Shown here piece after piece: positions 35,519 through 46,400 of a DNA stretch of 58,972 bases. The stretch's first letter is position 1. Each line of letters begins with the position of its first letter. A program made the position numbers and the translations under genes. This DNA comes from Cyclobacteriaceae bacterium. Its GTDB lineage: Bacteria > Bacteroidota > Bacteroidia > Cytophagales > Cyclobacteriaceae. The notes beneath the pieces are model-generated. The model saw only the letters and a program-made list of their open reading frames with translations, was not told where the DNA came from and ran no database searches. The stretch spans positions 1 to 58,972 of the forward strand of contig JALSJD010000151.1 in assembly GCA_026989535.1 (NCBI GenBank), given 5' to 3'.

Positions 35519-36945
35519 ATTACTGGTTAATAATAGTTGGCGTAATATACCTAGGTACGCTTATTACCCTGAGTTATACTTCGTTTAAAAAAACAAAGAC
35601 TGCTGAAGATTATATATTAGGCGGAAGCAATTTTGGTTTTATAATAGGCATGCTTACGTTTGCCGCTACCTTATTTAGCACCTTTACATTTATGGGAATG
35701 CCCGATTTCTTTAGAAATCATGGCATTGGCTCCTGGATATTTTTGGCGGTATCAGATGCCATCATGTTTTTTGGCATTATTTGGTTTGGCACCAAACTTA
35801 GAGCCAAAACCAAAACACTAAATTATCAGGGAATTTCCGGGATGCTAATTAAACTATACAAAAATCCTTGGGCAGGGTATATTTATGTAATTGGGGCCTT
35901 TTGCTTTCTTATTCCTTATGTGTCCATTCAAATCCAAGGGGTATCTATTTTCTTAACTGCTATGTTTCCTACAGCAATGCCTTCCTGGGGGTGGTCTTTA
36001 AGTATAGTTGTTATAATGATATTGTACAGCGAATTTGGAGGGCTTAGAGCCATTGTTTATATTGATGTTTTTCAAGGTGTTTTATTATTGGTTATTATTT
36101 GGGTTATTGCCTATGGTTGCATTGTACAATCAGGAGGTGTAGGAGAAATAATAAGGCAGGTAACCGTGCAACAACCAGATCTTATGTCGGTACCTGGTCC
36201 CAAAGGTCTGTTTACGACCCAATTTCTAATTGTATCTATGATATCTATTGTACTTATACCTGTTACTCAGCCCCAGGTGCTAACCCGATTAATTATAATA
36301 AAGAGCGAAAAAACATTGCGTTTGATGTCAGTAGGCTTAGGAATTTTTGCGTTTACCTTAATCTCAGCCACCTTATTTATAGGCTTTTACGGAGCACTTA
36401 ACTATACGGGGGCTTCTCCCGAGGATTTTCTGGCAGGAGTTTTATTGCACGAGCAAACAGATGTTGTAGCCGCCTTAGTAGTAGTAGGGCTTTTAGCAGC
36501 AGCTACTTCAACTGCCGATTCGCAACTTTTTGCGTTAGGAGCTGAAATTAGGTCTGTTTTATTATACCATGGCAGGTCATCTGTTAACTATACAAGGGTG
36601 GGCATCTTAGTTTTTGGTTTGGCCTCTTTGGTATTTTCTATTATAAGCGGTAATCAGCTAGTGCTTTTAGCTCGAGTAAGCCTTACAGGTACTGCCTTGC
36701 TTGCCCCAATGATTATTTCTGCCATAGTTAGGCACTCACCTCCAGGTAAGGTAATAGTTGTGGCAACAGGATTTGCGCTTGTCCTTTTTCTTTTGTCGCT
36801 AGTAGCGTTTATTCCAGATATAATTGGTATTATAAGACTCGATTTATTATTGCTTATTTCTTTAGGATTAACAGCATTAATAGAAGGAAAATTAAGTGTT
36901 GGTATAGGTAAACCAACAGGCGCCAATAAAACAGAAGAAATATGA
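35515..36945 (+). CDS. Sodium/solute symporter (SSS family)
   Basis: A 476-residue transporter with about 13 hydrophobic segments. Family marks are AEDYILGGSNFGFIIGMLTF near the N-terminus, SEFGGLRAIVYIDVFQGVLL in the middle, and AAATSTADSQLFALGAEIRS, the sodium-site helix of the SSS fold. The family moves sugars, amino acids, pantothenate and organic acids with sodium. The gene overlaps both neighbours by 4 bp, and the nitrilase that follows suggests that the substrate is a nitrile, an amide or the acid made from one; that is inference. Confidence 0.92.
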   Translation: MNYWLIIVGVIYLGTLITLSYTSFKKTKTAEDYILGGSNFGFIIGMLTFAATLFSTFTFMGMPDFFRNHGIGSWIFLAVSDAIMFFGIIWFGTKLRAKTKTLNYQGISGMLIKLYKNPWAGYIYVIGAFCFLIPYVSIQIQGVSIFLTAMFPTAMPSWGWSLSIVVIMILYSEFGGLRAIVYIDVFQGVLLLVIIWVIAYGCIVQSGGVGEIIRQVTVQQPDLMSVPGPKGLFTTQFLIVSMISIVLIPVTQPQVLTRLIIIKSEKTLRLMSVGLGIFAFTLISATLFIGFYGALNYTGASPEDFLAGVLLHEQTDVVAALVVVGLLAAATSTADSQLFALGAEIRSVLLYHGRSSVNYTRVGILVFGLASLVFSIISGNQLVLLARVSLTGTALLAPMIISAIVRHSPPGKVIVVATGFALVLFLLSLVAFIPDIIGIIRLDLLLLISLGLTALIEGKLSVGIGKPTGANKTEEI

Positions 36946-37877
36946 CAAAAAAAAACAAATTTAAAGTGGCTTGCATCCAGGCCACTCCGGTAATTTTTAA
37001 TGTAGAAAAAACCATTGAAAAAACCATTTCTTTAATTGAGAAAGCTGCTGCACAGGGTTGCGAACTTATTGTTTTTCCGGAAACATTTATTCCTGGGTAT
37101 CCTGCCGGGCTTAGTTTTGGCACTGTTATAGGAAACAGAAGCGAGGCAGGAAGAGACCAGTTTAAAGAATATTGGCAAAACAGCATTGAAGTACCCAGTA
37201 AGCACACCGAAAAACTTGGCTTATCTGCAAAAAAACATAAAGTGTTTTTAGCAATTGGAGTAACCGAACGCGACCTTATAAACAAAACACTTTATTGTAC
37301 CTTACTTTATTTTGGGCCCGATGGCAGTTTGCTTGGAAAACACCGTAAGCTTAAACCAACTGCTGCGGAAAGACTGGTATGGGGCGATGGAGATGGTTCT
37401 ACATTAGTAACTTACGATACCAAATTAGGGAAAATTGGAGGTTTAATATGCTGGGAGAATTATATGCCACTGGCCAGAATGGCTATGTATAACAAAGGCG
37501 TGGAAATATACCTAGCTCCTACGGCCGACTCCAGAGATGCCTGGCAATTAACTATGGGGCATATTGCAACAGAAGGAAGGTGTTTTGTAATTGGTTGTAA
37601 CCAATATTTTACAAAGAGTGATTTTCCTAAACATTTACAATCTGAGATTGCCAAAGATAGACCAGAGGTACTCTCCAGAGGTGGAAGTGTAATTATATCT
37701 CCTATGGGAAAAATACTTGCAGGCCCACTGTTCGATAAAGAAGGCATAATAACAGCCGAAATTAATATGGACGAAGTGGTGCGAAGCCGAATGGATTTTG
37801 ATGTTACCGGACATTATAGTCGCAATGATGTTTTTGAATTAACTATTAATAAGCAACCTGAAATTAAAAAAGTGTAG
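36942..37877 (+). CDS. Nitrilase-family hydrolase
   Basis: A 311-residue carbon-nitrogen hydrolase, acting on nitriles or amides to yield acids and ammonia. The catalytic triad is complete: Glu47 in VFPETFIPGYP, Lys136 in GKHRKLKPT and Cys170 in GGLICWENYMPL. The Cys-Trp-Glu-x-x pattern with AERLVWGDGDG is closer to true nitrilases (aryl-aceto or cyanoalanine type) than to amidases. Its ATG overlaps the symporter stop by 4 bp. The last 213 coding bases and 26 more are duplicated at 112-350. No terminator is evident. Confidence 0.92.
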   Translation: MTKKNKFKVACIQATPVIFNVEKTIEKTISLIEKAAAQGCELIVFPETFIPGYPAGLSFGTVIGNRSEAGRDQFKEYWQNSIEVPSKHTEKLGLSAKKHKVFLAIGVTERDLINKTLYCTLLYFGPDGSLLGKHRKLKPTAAERLVWGDGDGSTLVTYDTKLGKIGGLICWENYMPLARMAMYNKGVEIYLAPTADSRDAWQLTMGHIATEGRCFVIGCNQYFTKSDFPKHLQSEIAKDRPEVLSRGGSVIISPMGKILAGPLFDKEGIITAEINMDEVVRSRMDFDVTGHYSRNDVFELTINKQPEIKKV

Positions 37878-38056
37878 AACGGTGTTTTGGTTACGCATCC
37901 TCACTCGTAGAGGACTATTTTCCTGACTTCAACGGGTAGTGGCATGCAAAGTGAGCATATAGCGAATATAGGCATATTTTTTCTGTTTTTAAAAACGTAG
38001 TGCCTAATAATGCTTTATATTCGTATGTATGAAATACTATTTCTGCCTTTGCCACT

Positions 38057-38219
38057 ATGTTCATCCGCATCAAAACATCGCCCAATAGTCCGAAGAAAGC
38101 TGTACAGATAGTAGAGTCGTTTCGAGAAGAAAAAAGTCCGTCAAAAGATACTCCTCCATGTGGGTACAGCCTTTGATGAAAAGGAGCTCAAGGAAAACGG
38201 TTTCAGCAAAAGACCTTAA
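38057..38219 (+). pseudogene. N-terminal fragment of an IS1634/IS4-type transposase, frameshifted
   Basis: From ATG 38057: MFIRIKTSPNSPKKAVQIVE SFREEK, which matches the usual start of IS1634-family transposases. The frame then shifts, and a neighbouring frame continues with VRQKILLHVGTAFDEKELKE up to TAA near 38219. The catalytic part is absent, so this is a dead remnant. A MITE-like palindrome begins 70 bp further on. Nothing recognisable lies between 37904 and 38056. Confidence 0.75.
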
Positions 38220-38283
38220 CCTGCATTATTCATCGTGCGCATAAATTTAAAAATTAGTAGTGTATAAGATTTTAGAATTAGAG

Positions 38284-38453
38284 AAATATGAGCCCACTCC
38301 GAAAACACCTAAAACCAAAAAAGTTTCTTTTGGGCATATTTTCACCTTTTTTAATCCGTTAATACCCAGGCATCACCGAATCTCAAAAAATGAAAATATA
38401 CCCAAAATAACTCTTTTTTGAAAATTGTCTGTTTTTGGAGTGGACTCATATAT
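38284..38453. mobile_element. MITE-like palindromic element, copy B
   Basis: The element is 38290-38447 (158 bp), almost identical to copy A (19848-20006) but in the opposite orientation. The ends are GAGCCCACTCCGAAAACA and a slightly changed mirror. Flanks AAATAT (38284-38289) and ATATAT (38448-38453) agree at five of six bases, consistent with an eroded 6-bp target duplication. The central hairpin has decayed (CGTTAATACC / GGCATCACCG). The rest of the gap to 38626 holds nothing I can assign. Confidence 0.82.
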
Positions 38454-38626
38454 AAAAATTTCATGCACTTTGTAAGCATATTTTCTAAAAATAGAGGCGG
38501 ATTTTATTTTTTTAAACAGAAAATACACTATTTTTAATAATTAGACGCATTTGTCCCGAGGTTGTTATCTTTTCCTCGACTTCAGAGTCTCTCAAAGAGG
38601 GCTCTAAAGAAATAAAAAACACAACC

Positions 38627-40036
38627 CTACCTGTTCTTAATTTTTAACTTATTTTTTAAATCAGCGACTGCTTCTCTAAAGTGGGTATCTACATCTATCG
38701 AGTCGTTTACGGCTTGCACTGCGTGTATCACTGTGCTGTGGTCGCGCCCACCAAAATGGTAGCCAATAGATTTTAACGAATGATTGGTGTACTCCTTCGA
38801 AAAATACATTGCCACTTGGCGAGCAATAACAATTTCCTTTTTACGAGTCTTTGCCTTTAAATCATCCTGCTTGAGGTGGTAATATTCAGCCACTGTTTTT
38901 TGAATGTAATCAACACCAACTTCCGTCTCAATATCGTGCACAATGTTTTTCATTGTTTGTTTGGCCAGCTCCAAATCAATTTCGCGCTTATTAAGTGATG
39001 AGTGTGCAATTAACGAAATAAGTACGCCTTCAAGTTCACGCACATTGGTATCTACCGTATAAGCCAAGTATTCAATCACATCATCAGGAATAATAATACC
39101 TTCGGCCTCCATTTTATTATGAATAATGGCCATTCGGGTTTCAAAATCCGGCTGTTGCAAATCGGCTGTTAGTCCCCACTTAAACCGACTCAGCAACCGT
39201 TCTTCCAACCCTTGCAAGTCTTTAGGAGGTCGATCACTCGTCATAATTATTTGCTTACCCGATTGGTGTAAATGATTAAAAATATGAAAAAACATTTCTT
39301 GTGTTTTTTCCTTTTTAGCAAAAAACTGCACATCATCAATAATCAGCACATCTACTTGCAGGTAAAAATTTTGAAAACTCTGTACTTCGTTATTCTGAAC
39401 CGATTTTATAAACTGATTGATAAATTTTTCAGAAGAAACATACAGTACAAACTTATCTGTAAGATTTGCTTTAATCTCGTTGCCAATGGCGTGCACCAAA
39501 TGTGTTTTGCCAAGACCTACTCCCCCATAAATAAATAAAGGATTAAAAGAAGTGGTTCCGGGTTTTTTAGCCACTGCAAAACCGGCAGAACGTCCAAGTC
39601 GGTTGCAATCGCCTTCTACATAGGTTTCAAAACTATAAATGCTATTTAGTTGCGAATCAGAAGGCCGATCCAGTGCATCTAACTCAAATGGATTAATAGG
39701 CTGTTTCCTATTATCTCCTTTAGGAGCGTTTTTATTTACATTGGGCAGGTTAACGGTGTATGGCGAAGAGTTCTTGGCTCCTTGGTCAACAACAACTGAG
39801 TATTCCAGTTTTGCTTTTTCTCCAATAGTTGCCACCAAAGACTCCTTTAAGATATGTACATAATTTTCTTCAATCCATTCGTAAAAAAACTGGCTGGGCA
39901 CCTGAATGGTTAACACACTATTTTCCAACTTAACCGCCTTAATAGGGTTAAACCAAGTATTAAAACTCTGTTCTGCCACCTTGTTTTTAATGAGCTTAAG
40001 GCACTGCTCCCATACAGAAATACAATCAATTTGCAT
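38627..40036 (-). CDS. dnaA: Chromosomal replication initiator protein DnaA
   Basis: A 469-residue DnaA, which binds DnaA boxes and melts the origin. Domain I is about 1-85 (WEQCLKLIKNKVAEQSFNTW), followed by a linker. The AAA+ domain has Walker A GGVGLGKTHLVHAIG, Walker B VDVLIIDDVQFFAKK and sensor MTSDRPPKDLQGLEERLLSR. The C-terminal DNA-binding domain carries the signature GGRDHSTVIHAVQAV. Length is normal. The flanking gaps contain no cluster of TTATCCACA-like boxes, so the origin is probably not here. Confidence 0.97.
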   Translation of the reverse strand: MQIDCISVWEQCLKLIKNKVAEQSFNTWFNPIKAVKLENSVLTIQVPSQFFYEWIEENYVHILKESLVATIGEKAKLEYSVVVDQGAKNSSPYTVNLPNVNKNAPKGDNRKQPINPFELDALDRPSDSQLNSIYSFETYVEGDCNRLGRSAGFAVAKKPGTTSFNPLFIYGGVGLGKTHLVHAIGNEIKANLTDKFVLYVSSEKFINQFIKSVQNNEVQSFQNFYLQVDVLIIDDVQFFAKKEKTQEMFFHIFNHLHQSGKQIIMTSDRPPKDLQGLEERLLSRFKWGLTADLQQPDFETRMAIIHNKMEAEGIIIPDDVIEYLAYTVDTNVRELEGVLISLIAHSSLNKREIDLELAKQTMKNIVHDIETEVGVDYIQKTVAEYYHLKQDDLKAKTRKKEIVIARQVAMYFSKEYTNHSLKSIGYHFGGRDHSTVIHAVQAVNDSIDVDTHFREAVADLKNKLKIKNR

Positions 40037-40213
40037 TAACTAAAACGAATAAGAGGAAAACTATTTTTATTTGCAGGGGTTCAAAGTTGAGTAAAAATAA
40101 TGGAACAAAAAAGGAGGCACCTAACTGTATGCCTTAAAAAGATGGATAAGTTCAAATCTTAACGATATTCATACTCTTTCTAAATAATATCTACTAAGAT
40201 TAGAGATTTAAAC

Positions 40214-40221
40214 TAACTTTG
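40214..40221 (+). promoter_or_regulatory. -7 box of the methylmalonyl-CoA mutase gene
   Basis: TAACTTTG is a perfect TAnnTTTG and overlaps the TTG codon at 40219. A transcript starting here would begin after that TTG, which favours the ATG at 40243 as the true start. Confidence 0.4.
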
Positions 40222-40242
40222 AAATACCAAGTAATTACACTA

Positions 40243-43200
40243 ATGAAGTATAAGAATCTCCCACTTCTGCCCGATTTTAATCCAAGTTCAAAAAAAGCAT
40301 GGGCGGATAAAGCAACCCATGACCTTAAGGGTAAAACCATTGCATCGCTTACTACAAAATTTGAGGACAATATTGAAGTAGCACCTTATTATGCCAAAGA
40401 GGACTTAAGTGAACTTAATTATTTAAAAAATTATGAAAACGCATTGGCCAACCAAGCTACAATAGACGGAGAAGCCAGGGAATGGGTTAACTACCAAAAG
40501 GTTGTAGTTGATGAAGAAGAAATTGCCAATAAAACAGCCTTAGAAGCCTTAAGATTAGGAGCAACAGGTATTATTTTTCAGTTAAAAGATAAGGTTAGGT
40601 TCGAGATTTTATTAAAAAACATCCACCTTGAGGCGTGCGCCATTTCATTTGAGGGAAATACACAACTCAAAGACTACCTTTTGTATGCAAGGCATCAAGT
40701 TGATGTTTCCAAACTAACCGGATTTGCAGCTACCAATGGCGCTGAGGAGTTAGTAAATTTAAAATCTACTATAATAATCTCTACTAAAAAAACAGCAGTA
40801 AATCAGCTTACAAACATTGCCAAGGAAACACAGCAATTTGTAAAAAGTGAAACTGATTTTAATAAGGTGCTATTTAAACTAGAAATAGGCACCAACTATT
40901 TTTTAGAAATAGCAAAGCTTAGAGCACTTCGGGTTGTTATTACAGAATTACTATGCACCAATGGTATTAAAATCGACCCTGCCAACATTCAAATACTAGC
41001 CGTTTCTGAGCGATGGAAAAACAAAGAGCTAGCACCTCACGAAAATATATTAAAAGGATCAACCGCTGCAATGGCCGCTATTATTGGTGGCTGCAATGCC
41101 CTTTACATTGCCCCTGAGCACCCAAGCGAAACCTTGAGCAATCGTACCGCTCGCAATATTTCTACCCTATTAAAAGAAGAGTCTTTTTTTAATAAAGTAG
41201 TTGATCCTGCGGCAGGAGCCTATTATATTGAAAATTTAACACATAAGTTGGTGCAAGAGGTGCTTAATAAGCTTGGCATCAAAAGAACGGAGAGAAAGCT
41301 CACTCCCCCTATTGCAAGTGCGCCAAAAGGATGGATGAGCAATGAAAAAGTAGAAGTATCTCCTTGGTATAATAAATCGGATATTGCCAATTTCGAACAC
41401 CTCGATTTTCAGGCAGGCCTCCCTCCGTATTTGCGCGGCCCTTATACAACCATGTACGCTACACGACCTTGGACTATTAGGCAATATGCCGGCTTTTCAA
41501 CTGCCAAAGAATCAAATGCTTTTTACCGAAGAAATTTGGCCGCTGGCCAAAAAGGGCTCTCCGTTGCCTTCGATTTAGCCACCCATCGTGGGTACGACTC
41601 TGATCATCCACGCGTGGTAGGAGATGTAGGAAAAGCTGGCGTTGCAATTGATTCTGTATTAGATATGGAAGTACTTTTTAAAGATATTCCGTTGGATCAA
41701 ATGTCGGTTTCGATGACGATGAACGGAGCCGTTTTACCCATTTTAGCATTTTATATTGTGGCGGCTGAAGAAAGTGGGGTAAGTAAAGAAAAACTTACAG
41801 GAACCATTCAAAACGATATTTTAAAGGAGTTTATGGTACGTAATACCTACGTGTATCCTCCTGCGCCCTCTATGAAAATAATCTCTGATATTTTTGAATA
41901 TACCTCTAAGTATATGCCCAAGTTTAACTCCATTAGTATTAGTGGGTATCATATTCAAGAGGCGGGTGGCACAGCAGATATTGAGCTTGCTTATACACTG
42001 GCCGATGGCTTGGAGTATTTACGAACAGGCATAAAAGCAGGGCTGGATATTGACACTTTTGCACCAAGGCTCTCTTTCTTTTGGGGCATTGGTATGAATC
42101 ATTTTATGGAAATTGCCAAAATGAGGGCTGGCCGAATGCTTTGGGCTAAAATTGTAAAACAATTTAATCCAAAAAACCCAAAATCAATGGCTTTACGAAC
42201 CCACAGCCAAACTTCAGGCTGGAGTTTAACCGAACAAGACCCTTATAATAATGTGGTGCGTACGTGTGTAGAGGCGATGGCTGCCGTACTTGGGCACACC
42301 CAATCGTTGCACACCAATGCACTTGACGAAGCCATTGCTTTGCCCACCGACTACTCTGCCAAAATTGCCCGAAACACACAAAAATATTTGCAAACCGAAA
42401 CCAGCGTTACCAAAGTAGCCGACCCTTGGGGTGGTTCTTATTATGTAGAGTCGCTCACAAATGATTTAATGCACAGGGCTTGGGAACTGATTCAGGAAAT
42501 TGAAGCAGCCGGAGGCATGGCCAAAGCTATTGAAACAGGTTTGCCCAAAATGAAAATTGAAGCAGCCGCTGCACGTAAACAAGCTCGAATTGATGCCAAT
42601 AAAGATATTATTGTAGGAGTAAACAAGTACCAAGTAAAAGATAAAACCGAACTTGAATTATTAGAAATTGATAACACTGCTGTAAGAGAGGAGCAAATCG
42701 CTAAATTACACCAACTTAAGGCAGAGCGAAATACCAATAACGTAAATAAGGCTTTACAAGAATTAGCTATGGCAGCTAAAACCAATAAAGGCAATTTGTT
42801 AGAGTTAGCGGTTAAAGCAGCCAAACAACGTGCCACATTAGGTGAAATTACACAAGCAATGGAAGATTCGTTTGGCCGATACTCAGCCTCTATAAAATCT
42901 ATTTCTGGCGTATATTCAAAAGAAGCAAAAATGGATAAGCAATTTAACGAAGCATTAGTGCTTTCTAACAAATTTGCAACGTTAGAAGGCAGAAGGCCCC
43001 GAATTTTAGTAGCAAAAATGGGGCAAGATGGCCATGATAGAGGAGCAAAAGTGATTGCAACCTCCTTTGCAGACATTGGTTTTGATGTAGATATTGGCCC
43101 ATTATTTCAAACCCCCGAAGAAGTAGCAAAACAAGCCGTTGAGAACGATGTTCATATTGTGGGAGCTTCAAGCTTGGCAGCAGGGCATAAAACGCTAATT

Positions 43201-43380
43201 CCTCAACTAATTCAAGCTTTAAAAAAATATAACCGCGAAGACATTATGGTAGTAGCCGGAGGTGTTATACCCCCTAAAGATTATGATTATCTATTCAAAA
43301 AAGGAGTTTCGGCAGTTTTTGGACCCGGCACAGTAATATCGCAATCGGCCATAGAAATACTAAATAAGCTTATGGAATAA
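40243..43380 (+). CDS. Methylmalonyl-CoA mutase, small (MutA-like) and large (MutB) subunits fused
   Basis: About 1045 residues from the ATG at 40243; a TTG at 40219 would add eight residues but lies inside a -7 box. Residues about 1-350 are MutA-like ([49 protein letters not shown]). The last ~690 are a full Mut[21 protein letters not shown], catalytic [20 protein letters not shown], and the cobalamin domain with D-x-H-x-x-G starting at Asp929 ([11 protein letters not shown]). The enzyme interconverts (R)-methylmalonyl-CoA and succinyl-CoA with adenosylcobalamin. Normally these are two genes; here the MutA part lacks its degenerate cobalamin domain and runs straight into MutB near [11 protein letters not shown]. 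Only the MutB half should be catalytic. Confidence 0.93.
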   Translation: MKYKNLPLLPDFNPSSKKAWADKATHDLKGKTIASLTTKFEDNIEVAPYYAKEDLSELNYLKNYENALANQATIDGEAREWVNYQKVVVDEEEIANKTALEALRLGATGIIFQLKDKVRFEILLKNIHLEACAISFEGNTQLKDYLLYARHQVDVSKLTGFAATNGAEELVNLKSTIIISTKKTAVNQLTNIAKETQQFVKSETDFNKVLFKLEIGTNYFLEIAKLRALRVVITELLCTNGIKIDPANIQILAVSERWKNKELAPHENILKGSTAAMAAIIGGCNALYIAPEHPSETLSNRTARNISTLLKEESFFNKVVDPAAGAYYIENLTHKLVQEVLNKLGIKRTERKLTPPIASAPKGWMSNEKVEVSPWYNKSDIANFEHLDFQAGLPPYLRGPYTTMYATRPWTIRQYAGFSTAKESNAFYRRNLAAGQKGLSVAFDLATHRGYDSDHPRVVGDVGKAGVAIDSVLDMEVLFKDIPLDQMSVSMTMNGAVLPILAFYIVAAEESGVSKEKLTGTIQNDILKEFMVRNTYVYPPAPSMKIISDIFEYTSKYMPKFNSISISGYHIQEAGGTADIELAYTLADGLEYLRTGIKAGLDIDTFAPRLSFFWGIGMNHFMEIAKMRAGRMLWAKIVKQFNPKNPKSMALRTHSQTSGWSLTEQDPYNNVVRTCVEAMAAVLGHTQSLHTNALDEAIALPTDYSAKIARNTQKYLQTETSVTKVADPWGGSYYVESLTNDLMHRAWELIQEIEAAGGMAKAIETGLPKMKIEAAAARKQARIDANKDIIVGVNKYQVKDKTELELLEIDNTAVREEQIAKLHQLKAERNTNNVNKALQELAMAAKTNKGNLLELAVKAAKQRATLGEITQAMEDSFGRYSASIKSISGVYSKEAKMDKQFNEALVLSNKFATLEGRRPRILVAKMGQDGHDRGAKVIATSFADIGFDVDIGPLFQTPEEVAKQAVENDVHIVGASSLAAGHKTLIPQLIQALKKYNREDIMVVAGGVIPPKDYDYLFKKGVSAVFGPGTVISQSAIEILNKLME

Positions 43381-43468
43381 AACCATTAACCTAAGTTTAT
43401 TAATAAACTTACATAAATTCTAAGTTTGTTTTTATAAATTTTGCCTCTAAATTGAGTATTTTTATGGG

Positions 43469-46400
43469 ATGAAAAACGCATACCAAAAACCGCTACTCTT
43501 ACTCATTGCATTTTTAGTGCTATTTAGTGCTCAAAGCATAGCCCAAAACTGGGATAAAATGTTATTGAAAATAAACACCACTTACGAAACTGGTGATTAT
43601 ATTAAAACCAAAAAATACTTAGTTAAGCTCAAGAAAAAGACCTCTAAAAAACTTGGCAAAGAAAATAAATATGTAGTTGAGTATTACCTCTTATCTGCTC
43701 GAAACAATTTAGCTCAGGGAATGCTGTCAGATTTTTCGACTGATATTAAAAAAGCCCTCGCCATGAGCGAAAAGGTCTTTACAGCAAACTCTGAAGACCA
43801 TATAAGTTATATGAACCGGGTTACTTCCTTGCTTATTTTAAATGGAGAAATTTTAAAAGCCTTTAACTTAGCTACAGAAGCACAAGCTAAAATGGAGGGT
43901 CTCCAAGCCTCGGAACGATTAGAGGCACTCACTAAGTTAAACTTAAGTGCGGCATATTCAGGTATGGGCTTTTATACAAAATCCATTGCGTATATTGATG
44001 AAAACAAAGACTACTTTTTAGGCAGAGCTATTACCAAAGAATCTTATGTTGACCCCAAAACCGGAAAGCTTAAAACAAAGAGGCTACCACAGAAAGAAGT
44101 TAATCAAAGGTTAGATGAATATGCGCAGTTGCTCAATTTAAGAGCCAATACCTATCGCTTAATGGGTAATTTTAAAAAGGCAGATACAGAATTTGAATTA
44201 GCAGGTGATTGGATTGATGACAATCTTGGAAAAGCCAGCATAAGGTATATTGAGAACCAATTGCAACATGGCAATCTGTTATCAGAAAATGGGGCGAACC
44301 AAAAAGTTACCAGAGAGTATTTCGAAACTGCTTTAAGTAAACTTAAAAAAGACCATAGCGAAGCGCATTATTTGGCATTGCAAGTGTACGAAAGCTTACT
44401 AAAAAATTATTTAGCTAGTAATGACAATTCTAAATTTAATAATTTAAAATCAGAATATGAACGGGTTATTAAAAAGTATTTTAATAAAAAAAGCTTGGTT
44501 TATATCCGTTTGCAAACTGTAGATTATAGCAGAAAACTTGACAAGAAGAACCCTAAAGGAATTGAAAGCTCTTGTTTAGCACTATTAACAGATTTAAAAA
44601 AAATACCGGCTATTCATAAACAACGAATTGAGTTGTATGAATATGCCTATCGAGCCGCCATCTTAAACAACTCTTATAAAAACGCAGATTCGTACCTAGA
44701 TAAAATTTTGGAGCAAAAAGACGGTCTTTATGGCTCTAATGCCCCAGAATATCATTTAACAAAAACAGAAGTAGCCAATTTTTACATAGATTATACTGAT
44801 AAAATAAATGAAGCAGGAGAAATTTATACTGCTTCTTTTGAAAAAATTGTAGCTCCTCAAATTAACTCAGGGCATATTAGTTATGTTAGAATCCAGAATC
44901 ATTTAAGTAAGTATTACGAATTATCCGATGATTTTGAGAAAGCAAAAGCATCGTTGGAAGATGCCCTTTTAGCTACCAGAGTAAAGTATAATACCACCGA
45001 TATTGCCTATGGAAGCGAGCTTGTAAAAATTGCAGACCTACAAATAAAAATAGGGGAGTATAAAGAAGCAAAAAAAAATATTGGTATTGCGCAAGACATT
45101 TTAGTAACACTTAAAAAGGATAAAGAGCAGCTGGTAGAATACGTACTTGCACTTGAAACCAATGCAAAATTAAGTGCAATGAAAGGCGATTATGAAAGTG
45201 CTAAAGATGACATTATCCGTTCTCAAAAATTACTTTCAAAAGCTACTAATTTAGTGGGCTATGACAATTTAATCTCTACTGTAAACTTAGCCGACATTTA
45301 TGTAAAATATGGACGAATTTCTAAAACAAGAGAAGCATTAGAAACTGTAATTAGTGATTATGAATCGTTATTTGGCCTTGAAAGTAATCGGCTTATCATA
45401 CCTCTATTAAGCTATGGTAACTTGCAATTGGTAAATGGAGAATATACCGATGCTGAAAAAAGCACTAGAAGGGCATTAAACATTGCAATAGCACAGTTTG
45501 GCGAAAACTCTTCGAGAACTGCTTTTTGCAAAAAACAACTTGCCGCTATTTATACTTCATTAGGCGATTATACCAAAGCTCTTGAAAATATCAACTCTAC
45601 CCTTAGTATTCAAAAATCAGTTTATGGCACTGAACATATAGAAGTAGCCAAATCGTTATCGCAGCTGGCGCTTATTAAGTTTTATAAAAATGAGCCACCC
45701 AAAACCATTGAACCCATTTTTGATGAGTCGAAAAAAATAATTGCAGCTAAAATAGGAAACAGGACACCAATGTACGCTGATGTAGTTAAAGGTTTATCTA
45801 TTATTTACATCGAGCAAAATAGGTTTGACGATGCATTCAATTCATTATCGCTAGCCGAAAGTATTTGGAAGCTAAGAATAAAAAACAAGAAAAACCTAAA
45901 CCTCGCAAGCATTTATTCCTTAACAGGAGATCTTTATTATCAACAAAAAAACTACGAAAAAGCAGAGGAAAAATACAATCAGGCAAAAAAACTGTACGAA
46001 GGTTTTTTTAGCGATAAACATCCTGACTATGTACAAGTACTTTCGAAACTATCGAAAGTATATTATATGCAAGGAGATAAGCGAAAGGCTAAGAAAACTA
46101 GCCAAGAGGTTATCTATAATTATAATGCATTTATCAAAATTTATTTCCCTGCATTAAGTGAGCGTGAAAAATCAGAGTATTGGAATAAAATAAAAACCGA
46201 TTTCGAATTTTTTAATACCATTGCCATTGAGTTTAAAGATGAAGATCCGGAGCTAATTGAACAGGTGTATAATAATGCACTTTCGACTAAAGCCATCTTA
46301 TTAAATTCATCTATAAAAATTAGAAGATCCATATTAAATGGCAATGATGAGGAGCTTAAGAAAAATTATATGGACTGGTTAGCCAAAAAAGAATTTTTAA

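Noticed and set aside
35515-37877. Whole symporter-nitrilase operon as part of a large mobile island
   Set aside because: Only the 3' end is duplicated at 112-350; no integrase, tRNA or attachment repeats are visible around the operon.
38448-40242. Possible replication origin around dnaA
   Set aside because: Neither flank has a cluster of TTATCCACA-like boxes or a clear AT-rich unwinding block; only one weak match (ATGGATAAG near 40143) was seen.
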